DNA from: Bradyrhizobium elkanii WSM2783
GTDB taxonomy: Bacteria; Pseudomonadota; Alphaproteobacteria; Rhizobiales; Xanthobacteraceae
Length of the DNA: 64,000 nucleotides
NCBI RefSeq assembly: GCF_000472865.1
Contig: NZ_AXAP01000026.1
Span: 1-64,000 of the forward strand
Direction: 5' to 3'
The notes under the pieces were generated by a model, which saw nothing but the letters and a program-made list of their open reading frames with translations, did not search any database and was not told the origin of the DNA. Shown here piece by piece: positions 1 through 7,368 of the stretch. Position 1 is the first letter of the stretch. Each line of letters opens with the position of its first letter. The position numbers were made by a program, and so were the translations under genes.

Positions 1-177
1 GCGGTATCCGCCTATCTTGCCGGGCGCCACTGAGCCCGTCGCACGATAGCGCTGTGACCACTTCACCACCGAGGACACCGCCACGCCAAATCGCGTCGCA
101 ACCGCCCGGCAGCTCTCGCCCCCACTTACAGCTGCAACGACACGTTCACGCAGATCATTGGAAAGAGGTCGGCTCAT
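1..177 (-). mobile_element. IS630-family transposase, N-terminal part (cut by window edge)
   Basis: Reading the minus strand from an ATG at 177 gives 59 codons beginning MSRPLSNDLRERVVAAVSGG and running out of the window at its left edge. The Arg-rich N-terminus, the helix-turn-helix pattern (CRAVATRFGVAVSSVVKW) and the following RYRATGSVAPGKIGGYR are typical of the DNA-binding domain of IS630-family transposases, which insert at TA dinucleotides. The catalytic DDE domain would lie outside the window, so I cannot say whether the element is intact. Its terminal inverted repeat was not identified. Confidence 0.8.
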
Positions 178-268
178 CAGATGCTGGCCCCCAGACCCAG
201 CCAACATCTTGAATCACAAACCGGCCCGCAGGGGAATCCCTACCGATTCAGCCTAGCCATGAATCGCT

Positions 269-490
269 CTAGCGGCGCCAGTGGCGGCGAGGATGCGGGC
301 GGTGCCAACGGTGATGGCGGCGGGGCTGCCAGCGCACTTCGGTCGTCCCCGACATCTGCTTCGGAGCATCCTGAACCGCCGCAGCAGCGCCGGGGCTGTT
401 CAGCGAAAGCGCGTGAGCGCGCTCGCCCGGCACGGCAAGAGCAAGCAGTGAACCGGCGGCAACCAGCCCCAGAAGTTTTGTCACTTTCAT
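269..490 (-). CDS. Small exported His/Arg-rich protein, function unknown
   Basis: A 73-residue protein. The ATG at 490 is preceded at good spacing by GGGAGA and gives a clear Sec signal peptide (MKVTKLLGLVAAGSLLALAV, then a probable AHA cleavage site near residue 27), so it is preferred over upstream in-frame starts. The mature part is short and ends in a strongly basic tail rich in His, Arg and Trp (RRHHRWHRPHPRRHWRR). I see no known domain. Small periplasmic proteins of this style are common in Bradyrhizobium. The His cluster could bind metal, but that is inference. Confidence 0.6.
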   Translation of the reverse strand: MKVTKLLGLVAAGSLLALAVPGERAHALSLNSPGAAAAVQDAPKQMSGTTEVRWQPRRHHRWHRPHPRRHWRR

Positions 491-709
491 TTTTTTGTTC
501 TCCCGAACGTCCTCGGATGTCACGTCTGCAACCATCGATTCGAATCGAGTGAGGCTGCCGCGACGCAGGTCGCAAGCGGAAGCGGACGACGTGAATGTGG
601 AGGGAATGAATCTGCGCCGCGGACGTGAACGCAGGACTGCGCGTTTCAGTTCCCTGACAAAGTCAGGAATTCTGGCCGCCCGCGGTATTGGCGATTGGCG
701 ATGCGGCTA

Positions 710-759
710 GAGCATGATCCGGAAAAGTGGAGACCGGTTTTCCGAAAAAGATCATGCTC
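710..759. repeat. Interspersed palindromic repeat, GAGCATGATC family
   Basis: The arms GAGCATGATC (710-719) and GATCATGCTC (750-759) enclose inner complementary stretches CGGAAAAG and a CCGGTTTTCCG core. A second, longer copy lies at 49481-49552 and a half-copy at 2348-2358. It sits in a 328-base stretch (491-818) without any gene. Besides this element and the one next to it, that stretch holds only a short dyad CCTGAC-AAA-GTCAGG at 653-667. Confidence 0.75.
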
Positions 760-772
760 AAACAAAGAGCTA

Positions 773-808
773 GAGCGGGATGACGATTCGAAGAAAGTCA
801 TCACGCTC
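773..808. repeat. Second palindromic repeat next to the GAGCATGATC element
   Basis: GAGCGGGATGAC (773-784) pairs imperfectly with GTCATCACGCTC (797-808) around a 12-base loop. It lies 13 bases from the preceding repeat and 10 bases past the stop codon of the convergent minus-strand gene at 819. There is no T-run, so a role as terminator is doubtful. Confidence 0.55.
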
Positions 809-818
809 CAGCGGGAAG

Positions 819-1145
819 CTAACCGGGACGCCAGTAGCAGTGCATGCGCGGTGTGATCACGGTCCCGCTCGGCCGGTATTCCTGCACATAGTGGGCAGTG
901 CAATCGCGCACGGCGTTCGGGCCCGGATTGTAGCGCGGAATGACATCCGGTTCCCAGTGATCCTGGCGGTAGATCGGAATCCGTCGCAGCGGCCGCCGAC
1001 GTTGCGCGGAGGTCTCGGAGATGGTGGGCGTAGTCGCCTGCACAGCAGCCCTGGCCGATGGCGCCGTTTGCGCCTGCGCGCTCGCGACCGGCAGCGAGGC
1101 TCCCGCCAAAGCCGCCAGTAGCATTCCCATCACGATCCGCCGCAT
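819..1145 (-). CDS. Small exported protein, function unknown
   Basis: A 108-residue protein with a signal peptide (MRRIVMGMLLAALAGASLPV, probable cleavage after AQA near residue 25). The ATG at 1145 is chosen over an in-frame GTG at 1154. The mature region contains an Arg-rich patch (QRRRPLRRIPIYRQDHWEPD) and two cysteines near the C-terminus (RDCTAHYVQEY and RMHCYWRPG) that could form a disulfide in the periplasm. I recognise no domain. The gene is alone, divergent from the metallopeptidase at 1249. Confidence 0.6.
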   Translation of the reverse strand: MRRIVMGMLLAALAGASLPVASAQAQTAPSARAAVQATTPTISETSAQRRRPLRRIPIYRQDHWEPDVIPRYNPGPNAVRDCTAHYVQEYRPSGTVITPRMHCYWRPG

Positions 1146-1248
1146 CACGCCCACCCAAAGTCCTGTTCGCGGGCCGTACGGTCTCCGATTGCCGCGACAA
1201 GGTCAACAGCGCTGGCGCCCTGTGCGAAACTCGCGCTAAACAGGCGCC

Positions 1249-1647
1249 ATGTGGACCACAGCCAAAGCGCCGTCGCTCGCCGAAATGGAGGTCATGGCGC
1301 ATGACGTTTTCGAGCGCCTGCCCCAGCGTTTTCGCAGTCTTTGCGAAGGCGTGATCATCCGCGTCGACGATTTCCCGACCGACGAAGTCATGGACGAGAT
1401 GGGCTGCGAAAGCGAATTCGACCTGCTCGGCCTGTTCCAGGGCATAGGTCTGCCGCACCAGAGCCATGGCGACATCCCGCATTTGCCCAACATGATCTGG
1501 CTCTACCGCCGGCCGATCCTCGACTATTGGGCCGAGCACGAGGAGACGCTGGGCCACATCGTCCGCCACGTCCTCGTCCATGAGATCGGCCACCATTTCG
1601 GCCTCTCCGACGCCGACATGGAGGCAATCGAGGCTGCCGCAGGCTAG
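1249..1647 (+). CDS. Minimal zinc metallopeptidase (DUF1025/PF06262-like)
   Basis: A 132-residue protein with the zincin signature HEIGHHFG near residues 111-118, giving two His ligands and the catalytic Glu. The flanking text (GDIPHLPNMIWLYRRPIL earlier, then LVHEIGHHFGLSDADM) matches the small soluble metallopeptidase family sometimes called the minimal metalloprotease family, which is usually 110-140 residues with no pro- or accessory domain. There is no signal peptide, so it is cytoplasmic. The physiological substrate of this family is unknown to me. It lies just upstream of leuD but is separated by about 80 bases and is probably transcribed separately. Confidence 0.85.
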   Translation: MWTTAKAPSLAEMEVMAHDVFERLPQRFRSLCEGVIIRVDDFPTDEVMDEMGCESEFDLLGLFQGIGLPHQSHGDIPHLPNMIWLYRRPILDYWAEHEETLGHIVRHVLVHEIGHHFGLSDADMEAIEAAAG

Positions 1648-1728
1648 GATTGCGCAAATTAGCCTTTTTCCAGGTGGGTTTTCGGGATAAATAACCGCTC
1701 TCCCACCTTGAACCGGGAAGTGCGATCG

Positions 1729-2334
1729 ATGGATAAGTTTACCAAGCTGGAAGGCGTCGCGGCGCCATTGAAGATCATCAATGTCGACACCGACATGATC
1801 ATCCCCAAGCAGTACCTGAAGACCATCAAGCGCACCGGCCTTGGCAAGGGGCTCTTCTCGGAGCAACGCTACAAGGACGATGGCAGCGAGAATCCCGACT
1901 TCGTGCTGAACAAGCCGGCCTATCGCAATGCCAAGGTCCTGGTCGCCGGCGACAATTTCGGCTGCGGCTCGAGCCGCGAGCACGCACCTTGGGCGCTGCT
2001 CGATTTCGGCATCCGCTGCGTGATCTCGACCTCGTTCGGCGACATCTTCTACAATAACTGCTTCAAGAACGGCATCCTGCCGATCCGCGTTGCCCAGGAA
2101 GACCTCGACAAGCTGTTCGACGACGCTGAGCGCGGCGCCAATGCGACGCTGACGATCGACTTGGCGAACCAGGAAATCCGCGGTCCCGACGGCGGCGCCG
2201 TGAAGTTCGAGATCGACCCGTTCCGCAAGCACTGCCTGATCAACGGTCTCGACGATATCGGGCTGACGATGGAGAAGAAGTCGTCGATCGACGACTACGA
2301 GGCGAAGGCCAGCCGCGAGCGCGCCTGGGCCTGA
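1729..2334 (+). CDS. leuD: 3-isopropylmalate dehydratase small subunit
   Basis: LeuD is the swivel-domain subunit of isopropylmalate isomerase, which with LeuC (not in this window) converts 2- to 3-isopropylmalate in leucine synthesis. The protein is 201 residues, the normal length. It starts MDKFTKLEGVAAPLKIINVD, so the ATG at 1729 is preferred to one 21 bases upstream, and GGGAAG lies in front of it. The conserved substrate-loop motif GDNFGCGSSREHAPWAL is present. leuB of the same pathway is at 7369-8481 on the other strand, with asd between them. Confidence 0.97.
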   Translation: MDKFTKLEGVAAPLKIINVDTDMIIPKQYLKTIKRTGLGKGLFSEQRYKDDGSENPDFVLNKPAYRNAKVLVAGDNFGCGSSREHAPWALLDFGIRCVISTSFGDIFYNNCFKNGILPIRVAQEDLDKLFDDAERGANATLTIDLANQEIRGPDGGAVKFEIDPFRKHCLINGLDDIGLTMEKKSSIDDYEAKASRERAWA

Positions 2335-2347
2335 TCTTTCCGCTCCG

Positions 2348-2358
2348 GATCATGCTCT
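2348..2358. repeat. Half-copy of the GAGCATGATC palindromic repeat
   Basis: GGATCATGCTC matches one arm of the elements at 710-759 and 49481-49552. It sits between leuD and the glycosyltransferase gene, directly in front of that gene's ribosome binding site (GAGGGACGG). The other arm is absent. Confidence 0.45.
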
Positions 2359-2371
2359 AGAGGGACGGCGC

Positions 2372-3157
2372 ATGCGTCCGGACGTCGTTAGCTTCTGGCA
2401 CGGTCCGCTCGACCGGCTGCGGCTGACCTGCCTGCGTTCGCAGGTCGCCGCCGGCCACAAGGTCACCGTCTACAGTTTCGATCCGCTGCCCGGCCTGCCC
2501 GACGGCGTCGGCAATGCGGAGGCCGAGGCAATCCTGCCGCATGCGTTCTCCGAGAAACTGCGCCCGCCGGGGCCGGACGGGAGCTGGCACGGCTGGACCA
2601 TCCTGCAGTTCAGCGATTTCTTCCGCATGCGGCTGATGACTGAGCGCGCCGGCGTTTGGCTCGATGCCGATGTGCTGCTGCTGAAGCCAATCGAGATCGA
2701 TCCGGCCAAGCCTTACTTTGCGTGGGAGCGGCCGCGCCAGCTCGGCAACTCCGTGCTTTATCTGCCGCCGGACGATCCGATCGTGCGCGCCTTCGAAGGA
2801 TTGATGAAACAGGAGGAGCTGACGCCGGAGTGGCTCGCGCTTCGTCATCGCGTCGTCTTCGCGCTGCGACGCCTGCGCGGCGTTTCCGACCGTCTCTCCG
2901 ACATCCGGATCTCGCTCTACGGGCCGCCGGCGATCACCGCGCTCGCCCGCCGCGCAGGGGAGTTGCAATACGCCCTGCCGAAGCAGTCATTTTACGCCGT
3001 GCACGCCGAACCGAAATTGTTCTTCGAACCGCGCGACTTCTCGAAACTGCTCAGCAACCCCGACGTCATCGGCCTGCACATCTCGCCGAAAGGCCGCGGC
3101 CGCGAAGCGCCGATCCCGGGCAGTCTCTACGCGTGGGCGGCGGAAAAATTTCGCTAA
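2372..3157 (+). CDS. Glycosyltransferase with DXD motif (GT32-like, capsular type)
   Basis: A 261-residue protein resembling sugar transferases of the DXD-containing Gly_transf_sug group (relatives of Och1 and capsular polysaccharide enzymes). The motif FFRMRLMTERAGVWLDADVL near residues 84-103 contains the metal- and nucleotide-sugar-binding DAD, and the preceding HGWTILQFSDFFR is characteristic. A later His-containing segment (VIGLHISPKGRG) fits the family's C-terminal active-site His. No membrane segment is evident. The acceptor is unknown, and there are no other surface-polysaccharide genes nearby. A strong ribosome site GAGGGACGG precedes the ATG. Confidence 0.8.
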   Translation: MRPDVVSFWHGPLDRLRLTCLRSQVAAGHKVTVYSFDPLPGLPDGVGNAEAEAILPHAFSEKLRPPGPDGSWHGWTILQFSDFFRMRLMTERAGVWLDADVLLLKPIEIDPAKPYFAWERPRQLGNSVLYLPPDDPIVRAFEGLMKQEELTPEWLALRHRVVFALRRLRGVSDRLSDIRISLYGPPAITALARRAGELQYALPKQSFYAVHAEPKLFFEPRDFSKLLSNPDVIGLHISPKGRGREAPIPGSLYAWAAEKFR

Positions 3158-3166
3158 CCCGTCGTC

Positions 3167-4045
3167 TCAACCCTTCATTGCTGCGATCGCATCCGCGATT
3201 GCGATCGTGCGGCGCGCCATCTCGGCGTGGAGTCGCTCCACCATGCGGCCGTCGATCTGGATCGCGCCGCGCGAGGCATTCTCCGGCTTGTCGAACGCGG
3301 CGAGGATCTTGCGGGCTTCCGCGACTTCTTCCGCCGGCGGGGTGAAGATCGCGTTGCAGGCTTCGATCTGGCCCGGATGGATCAGTGTCTTGCCGTCGAA
3401 ACCGAGATCGCGCGCTTGTGCGCATTCGGCGGCAAAGCCATCGACATTGGCGAAATCGCTATAGGGACCGTCGAGGATCTCCAATCCGTGCGCGCGCGTC
3501 GCCAGGATGCAATGGGTGATCATCGGAATCATGATCGCACGGCCCGGCTGCATCTTGATCCGCGTCTCCCGCGAAATGTCGTTCGGGCCGAACACGAAAC
3601 CGGCAAGCCGGGTCTCGGAATCCTTTGAGGCCGCGGCGAGTTCCTCGGCATGCAGCACCGCGCGCGCGGTCTCGATCATGGCCCAGACCCGGATCGAGGC
3701 AGGCGCGTTGATGTCGCTCAGGCGGTCGGCAATCGCATTGAGGTCGTCGACGCTGGAGACCTTGGGAACCAGGATGCCGTCGGGCTGCGCCTTGCCGGCC
3801 ATGCCGATGTCGTCGACCCACCACGGCGTGTCGAGGCCGTTGATCCGGACCAGCACCTCGCGCTTGCCGAAGCCCTTGGCCGCCACAGCCGCAGCAATCT
3901 GGTCCCGCGCCAGGCCCTTGGCGTCCGGCGCCACCGAATCCTCGAGGTCGAGGATGAGACCGTCGGCCGGCAGGTTGCGCGCTTTCTCCAGCGCCCGCGC
4001 GTTGGATCCGGGCATAAACAACAGGCTGCGGCGCGGACGGGTCAT
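3167..4045 (-). CDS. HpcH/HpaI aldolase family, CitE-like CoA-ester lyase
   Basis: A 292-residue TIM-barrel lyase. RRSLLFMPGSNARALEKAR at the N-terminus and LILDLEDSVAPDAK are the hallmark of the citrate-lyase beta/malyl-CoA lyase branch, in which the Glu/Asp residues bind Mg2+ and the Arg the acyl-CoA. Later motifs LVRINGLDTPW and GKTLIHPGQIEACN also fit. The stand-alone gene, without citD/citF, argues for a malyl-CoA or methylmalyl-CoA lyase or thioesterase rather than true citrate lyase, but the substrate cannot be read from sequence. It is convergent with the glycosyltransferase (9 bases between stops). Confidence 0.88.
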   Translation of the reverse strand: MTRPRRSLLFMPGSNARALEKARNLPADGLILDLEDSVAPDAKGLARDQIAAAVAAKGFGKREVLVRINGLDTPWWVDDIGMAGKAQPDGILVPKVSSVDDLNAIADRLSDINAPASIRVWAMIETARAVLHAEELAAASKDSETRLAGFVFGPNDISRETRIKMQPGRAIMIPMITHCILATRAHGLEILDGPYSDFANVDGFAAECAQARDLGFDGKTLIHPGQIEACNAIFTPPAEEVAEARKILAAFDKPENASRGAIQIDGRMVERLHAEMARRTIAIADAIAAMKG

Positions 4046-4140
4046 GGTCGTTTCCTTTCGGTCGTTTCCATCCCGCCTATCATTTCGGCCATCGCTCCGA
4101 AAGCCTTGTTCCGGTCATCGGCTTGTGGTTAGGCAAGGGC

Positions 4141-4791
4141 ATGGAGCTCTTCCCGAAAAATCTGCTCGACGGCTACCGGGCTTTCGCCACGCAGCGGCTG
4201 CCCACGGAACAATCCCGCTACCGCGAATTGTCCGTGCGCGGCCAGTCACCCGAGGTGATGGTGATCGGCTGCTGCGATTCCCGCGTCTCGCCGGAAGTGA
4301 TCTTCGACGCTGGGCCGGGTGAATTGTTCGTGGTGCGCAACGTCGCCAACCTGGTTCCGGTCTACCAGCCCGACAGCGGCGCCCACGGCGTCTCGGCGGC
4401 GCTGGAATATGCCGTCAGCGTGCTCAAGGTGAAGCACATCGTCGTGCTCGGCCATGCCCAATGCGGCGGCATCCGCGCCTTTATCGATAAAATCCAGCCG
4501 CTGTCGCCCGGCGACTTCATCGGCAAATGGATGCAGATGTTCATCAAGCCCGGCGAGATCGTCGAGCAGCGCGAGCATGAGACGATGCAGGATTTCACCA
4601 TCCGGATCGAGAAAGCCGCGGTGTTCCGCTCGCTGGAGAACCTGATGACGTTCCCGTTCGTGCGCGAGCGGGTGCAGAAGGGCGAGACGAACCTGCACGG
4701 CGCCTATTTCGGCGTAGCCGAAGGCTCGCTGTTCGTGCTCGACCGGACGACGAAGGAATTCGTGAGTGCGCGAATGGCGGGTAGCGAGTAG
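4141..4791 (+). CDS. Beta-class carbonic anhydrase
   Basis: It interconverts CO2 and bicarbonate. The 216-residue protein has the zinc ligands of the beta class: Cys44 and Asp46 in GCCDSRVSP, His105 and Cys108 in VVLGHAQCGG. The Arg48 partner of Asp46 is present, as in active enzymes. I chose the ATG at 4141 (MELFPKNLLDGYRAF, a conserved beginning in this group) over a TTG 18 bases upstream. The last codons (MAGSE, then TAG) lie inside the left arm of a palindromic repeat, so the native C-terminus may have been altered by repeat insertion. Confidence 0.95.
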   Translation: MELFPKNLLDGYRAFATQRLPTEQSRYRELSVRGQSPEVMVIGCCDSRVSPEVIFDAGPGELFVVRNVANLVPVYQPDSGAHGVSAALEYAVSVLKVKHIVVLGHAQCGGIRAFIDKIQPLSPGDFIGKWMQMFIKPGEIVEQREHETMQDFTIRIEKAAVFRSLENLMTFPFVRERVQKGETNLHGAYFGVAEGSLFVLDRTTKEFVSARMAGSE

Positions 4792-4828
4792 TGTAATTCC
4801 ACTCGCTATTCGCTACTCCCTATTCGCC
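4771..4828. repeat. Imperfect palindrome spanning the carbonic anhydrase stop codon
   Basis: The left arm CGAATGGCGGGTAGCGAGTA (from 4771) is answered by the right arm CACTCGCTATTCGCTACTCC (from 4800), with a short loop. The last codons and TAG stop of the carbonic anhydrase gene fall in the left arm. The arm composition (GCGAATAGCGAGT-like) resembles a dispersed repeat rather than a terminator; there is no T-run. Confidence 0.6.
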
Positions 4829-4835
4829 AATCAAC

Positions 4836-5408
4836 CTAATCCGCCCCGTGGCCGGCGCCCCAGCGGTCCGACAACGCCAGGATCAGGGTCGAGATCACGA
4901 ACACCAGGTGGATGCCAACCAGCCATCCGAGCTTCTGCGCGTCGAAGATCGCATCAATGTTCAGGAAGGCCTTCAGCACCTGGATCGCCGAGATCGCCAC
5001 GATCGAGGACAGCAGCTTCTGCTTCAGGCCGCCGAAATCGACCTTGGTCATCCATTCCGGCCAGTCCGGATGGCCGGCGGGATCGATCCGGGAAACGAAG
5101 TTCTCATAGCCCGAGAACACCACGATCAGGATCAGATTGCCGGTCAGCGACACGTCGATCAGACTGAGCACGCCAAGGATGATGTCGGATTCCTTGGCGT
5201 AGGGCACGTGCAGGATGAACTCCCACAGCAGTGCGACGAATTTGTAGAGCAGCACGGCGAGGCTGACGACGAGACCGAAATAGAACGGCGCCATCAGCCA
5301 GCGGCTGTTGAAGATCAGGCTTTCGAAGACGGTCTCAACGCGTTTCAGCCTGGGATCAGGTCGATAGGGAACCGGCTCGTCGGTCATCGATTCCGGCTCC
5401 CCGGTCAT
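4836..5408 (-). CDS. UPF0114 (YqhA-like) integral membrane protein
   Basis: A 190-residue protein matching the UPF0114/TIGR00645 family by its overall pattern: a cytoplasmic start (RPDPRLKRVETVFESLIFNS), the hydrophobic segments PFYFGLVVSLAVLLYKFVAL and LSLIDVSLTGNLILIVVFSG, the signature YENFVSRID, then two more segments (KLLSSIVAISAIQVLKAFLN and LVGIHLVFVISTLILALS). It is predicted to have about four transmembrane helices in the inner membrane. The family function is not established. A second in-frame ATG seven codons in is a possible start. It is downstream of asd on the same strand, 19 bases after its stop, so probably co-transcribed. Confidence 0.88.
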   Translation of the reverse strand: MTGEPESMTDEPVPYRPDPRLKRVETVFESLIFNSRWLMAPFYFGLVVSLAVLLYKFVALLWEFILHVPYAKESDIILGVLSLIDVSLTGNLILIVVFSGYENFVSRIDPAGHPDWPEWMTKVDFGGLKQKLLSSIVAISAIQVLKAFLNIDAIFDAQKLGWLVGIHLVFVISTLILALSDRWGAGHGAD

Positions 5409-5427
5409 TCACGATTCGCCGCTATTC

Positions 5428-6462
5428 TCAGGCCGCCTTTTTCTTGGCGATGAGCAACTTGCGGTTGATCAGGCATTCGGCGATCTGCACCGCATTCAGC
5501 GCGGCGCCCTTGCGCAGATTGTCCGACACGCACCACAGCACGAGCCCGTTCTCCACCGTCGCGTCCTCGCGGATGCGGCTGATATAGGTGGCGTCCTCGC
5601 CCGCCGCCTCATAGGGCGTGACGTAGCCGCCGGGCTCCTGCTTGTCGATGACGAGACAGCCCGGCGCATTGCGCAGGATGTTGCGCGCCTCATCCGCCGA
5701 GATCGGGTTCTCGAACTCGATGTTGACGGCTTCCGAATGGCCAACGAAGACCGGCACGCGCACGCAGGTCGCGGAGAGCTTGATCTTGGGATCAAGAATC
5801 TTCTTGGTCTCCGCCATCATCTTCCACTCTTCCTTGGTGTAGCCGTCCTCCATGAACACGTCGATGTGCGGGATGACGTTGAAGGCGATGCGCTTGGGGA
5901 ATTTCTTGTTGATCAGCTCGTCATTGGTGTAGACGGCCTTGGTCTGTGAGAACAATTCGTCCATCGCGTCCTTGCCGGCGCCCGAGACCGATTGATAGGT
6001 CGAGACCACGACGCGCTTGATCGTCGCCTTGTCGTGCAGGGGCTTCAGCGCCACCACGAGCTGCGCGGTCGAGCAGTTCGGATTGGCGATGATGTTCTTC
6101 TTGGTGAAGCCCGCCGCCGCGTCCGCATTCACTTCCGGCACGATCAGCGGCACATCCGGATCCATGCGCCAGGCCGAGGAATTGTCGATCACGACCGCGC
6201 CGGCGGCACCGATCTTCGGCGACCATTCCTTCGACACCGCCCCGCCCGCCGACATCAGGCAGATGTCGACATCGGAGAAGTCGTAATGCTCGAGCGCTTT
6301 GACCTTCAGGGTCCGATCGCCATAAGAGACGTCGACGCCGACGCTGCGGCGCGAGGCCAGCGCGACCACCTCGTCAGCCGGGAATTTGCGCTCGTCCAGA
6401 ATGCCGAGCATTTCCCGCCCGACATTACCGGTCGCACCCACCACCGCGACTTTGTAACCCAT
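5428..6462 (-). CDS. asd: Aspartate-semialdehyde dehydrogenase
   Basis: It reduces aspartyl phosphate to aspartate semialdehyde, the branch point to lysine, threonine, methionine and diaminopimelate. The protein is 344 residues, the usual length. The NADP-binding motif VVGATGNVGREML is at residues 6-18, the catalytic cysteine is in ANPNCSTAQL, and the substrate-binding segment YQSVSGAGKDAMDEL and the motif CVRVPVFVGHSEAVNIEFE are all intact. The ATG at 6462 follows a CGGAGAATGAACG ribosome site. The UPF0114 gene follows at 19 bases. Confidence 0.97.
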   Translation of the reverse strand: MGYKVAVVGATGNVGREMLGILDERKFPADEVVALASRRSVGVDVSYGDRTLKVKALEHYDFSDVDICLMSAGGAVSKEWSPKIGAAGAVVIDNSSAWRMDPDVPLIVPEVNADAAAGFTKKNIIANPNCSTAQLVVALKPLHDKATIKRVVVSTYQSVSGAGKDAMDELFSQTKAVYTNDELINKKFPKRIAFNVIPHIDVFMEDGYTKEEWKMMAETKKILDPKIKLSATCVRVPVFVGHSEAVNIEFENPISADEARNILRNAPGCLVIDKQEPGGYVTPYEAAGEDATYISRIREDATVENGLVLWCVSDNLRKGAALNAVQIAECLINRKLLIAKKKAA

Positions 6463-6822
6463 CGTTCATTCTCCGAGGAAAAATGCTCGCCCGCGCAGCC
6501 TGGCGGATCAGGAAGCGCAGCGCTTCTATGCGAGAAACGCCGTTAAGACAACGTTAGTTGTAGCGCTTTGCTGGTCCGGCCGCCTCGCCGTGACGCTATG
6601 TAATCACTTAGAGGCCGGCCGCCATCGGTTGCGGCGCCTTCGATGATGGCGTTATCGCGGCAAGGCACTGGTTTTCATGAAACTTTTGCGCTTCCCGCGG
6701 CATTATTGCGCGCGGGTGTTGCGCATTTGACCTAGTTGCGACCGTTGCGCCGAGGCTACAATATGGCCAAATCAGATGGGCGATCTGCCAGCCCCGCGTG
6801 CGGGCACAGTGACGAGGATGAA
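6463..6822. other. Intergenic region, no gene seen
   Basis: These 360 bases lie between the divergent asd and exported-protein genes and must hold both promoters. A TACAAT hexamer at 6757-6762 could be a -10 box for the rightward gene, but no convincing -35 stands at normal spacing (TTGACC at 6727 is too far, TTGCGA at 6736 is 15 bases away). I found no RNA gene or repeat-family copy here. Confidence 0.4.
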
Positions 6823-7218
6823 ATGACTGCCAAATTTCCTGCTGCGACCAAGCTCGCGGTATTTTTTGCCACCGCCGCGGCCGTGGCCGGTCTCCTCGCC
6901 AGCCCTGCCGATGCCCAGAGCAGGCGTCAGGACCAGCTCCGGTATGACCGCGACGGCCGGGTCACCTACGGAGGCCAGGGGCCTAACCGCTCCTTCCAGC
7001 AGGGACCGCGCACCCGCGTCTTCGTGACCACCCGCTCCTGGCTCGATGCCGGCACCGAGGTGCTGCCGGGCGACCGCAAGTTCCAGGACTACGCGTTTCC
7101 GTCGCCGTTCGGGTACCCGGACTTCGCGCGTGAAAACCTCAATCGGCCGATCGATCGCCAGCCGCTTAACCCGCCGTCGGATCTGGGCGGCGAGCCGACC
7201 AGGTTCCCGCTGTATTGA
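6823..7218 (+). CDS. Exported protein of unknown function
   Basis: A 131-residue protein. The ATG at 6823, behind GAGGATG, starts a convincing signal peptide (TKLAVFFATAAAVAGLLASP, then ADAQS for cleavage near residue 32), so longer upstream starts are rejected. The mature part is polar and aromatic, with RQDQLRYDRDGRVTYGG and the Pro/Phe-rich KFQDYAFPSPFGYPDFAREN, and no cysteines or known domain. It resembles conserved small periplasmic proteins of Bradyrhizobiaceae; the function is unknown. Confidence 0.7.
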   Translation: MTAKFPAATKLAVFFATAAAVAGLLASPADAQSRRQDQLRYDRDGRVTYGGQGPNRSFQQGPRTRVFVTTRSWLDAGTEVLPGDRKFQDYAFPSPFGYPDFARENLNRPIDRQPLNPPSDLGGEPTRFPLY

Positions 7219-7233
7219 GCTGACCCCACCTTG

Positions 7234-7355
7234 GTCGTCCCCGCGAAGGCGGGGACCCATAGCCACAACTGCGCGTCGCGGCCTTAACTGCGGCCCAGTC
7301 TTGCTTGATCACGTCCACCGGTGGTTATGGGTGCCGGCTCAAGGCCGGGACGACA
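7234..7355. repeat. Interspersed palindromic repeat, CGTCCCCGCGAAGG family
   Basis: The left arm GTCGTCCCCGCGAAGGCGGG (from 7234, continuing ACCCATAGCCAC) is complementary in layout to a right arm ending at 7355 (GTGGTTATGGGTGCCGGCTC, then AAGGCCGGGACGAC). The two arms flank a variable centre of about 55 bases. It lies between two convergent genes (the exported protein and leuB), a common position for such elements in Bradyrhizobium. Confidence 0.75.
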
Positions 7356-7368
7356 CCGGTGTTACGGC

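Noticed and set aside
646..2232. Open frame of 528 codons on the minus strand across leuD and the metallopeptidase
   Set aside because: It is antisense to two well-supported genes, has no family similarity and a composition typical of shadow frames in GC-rich DNA.
3167..4045. Calling the CitE-like protein citrate lyase
   Set aside because: There are no citD, citF or citG genes nearby, and stand-alone relatives are malyl-CoA-type lyases or thioesterases; only the family is supported.
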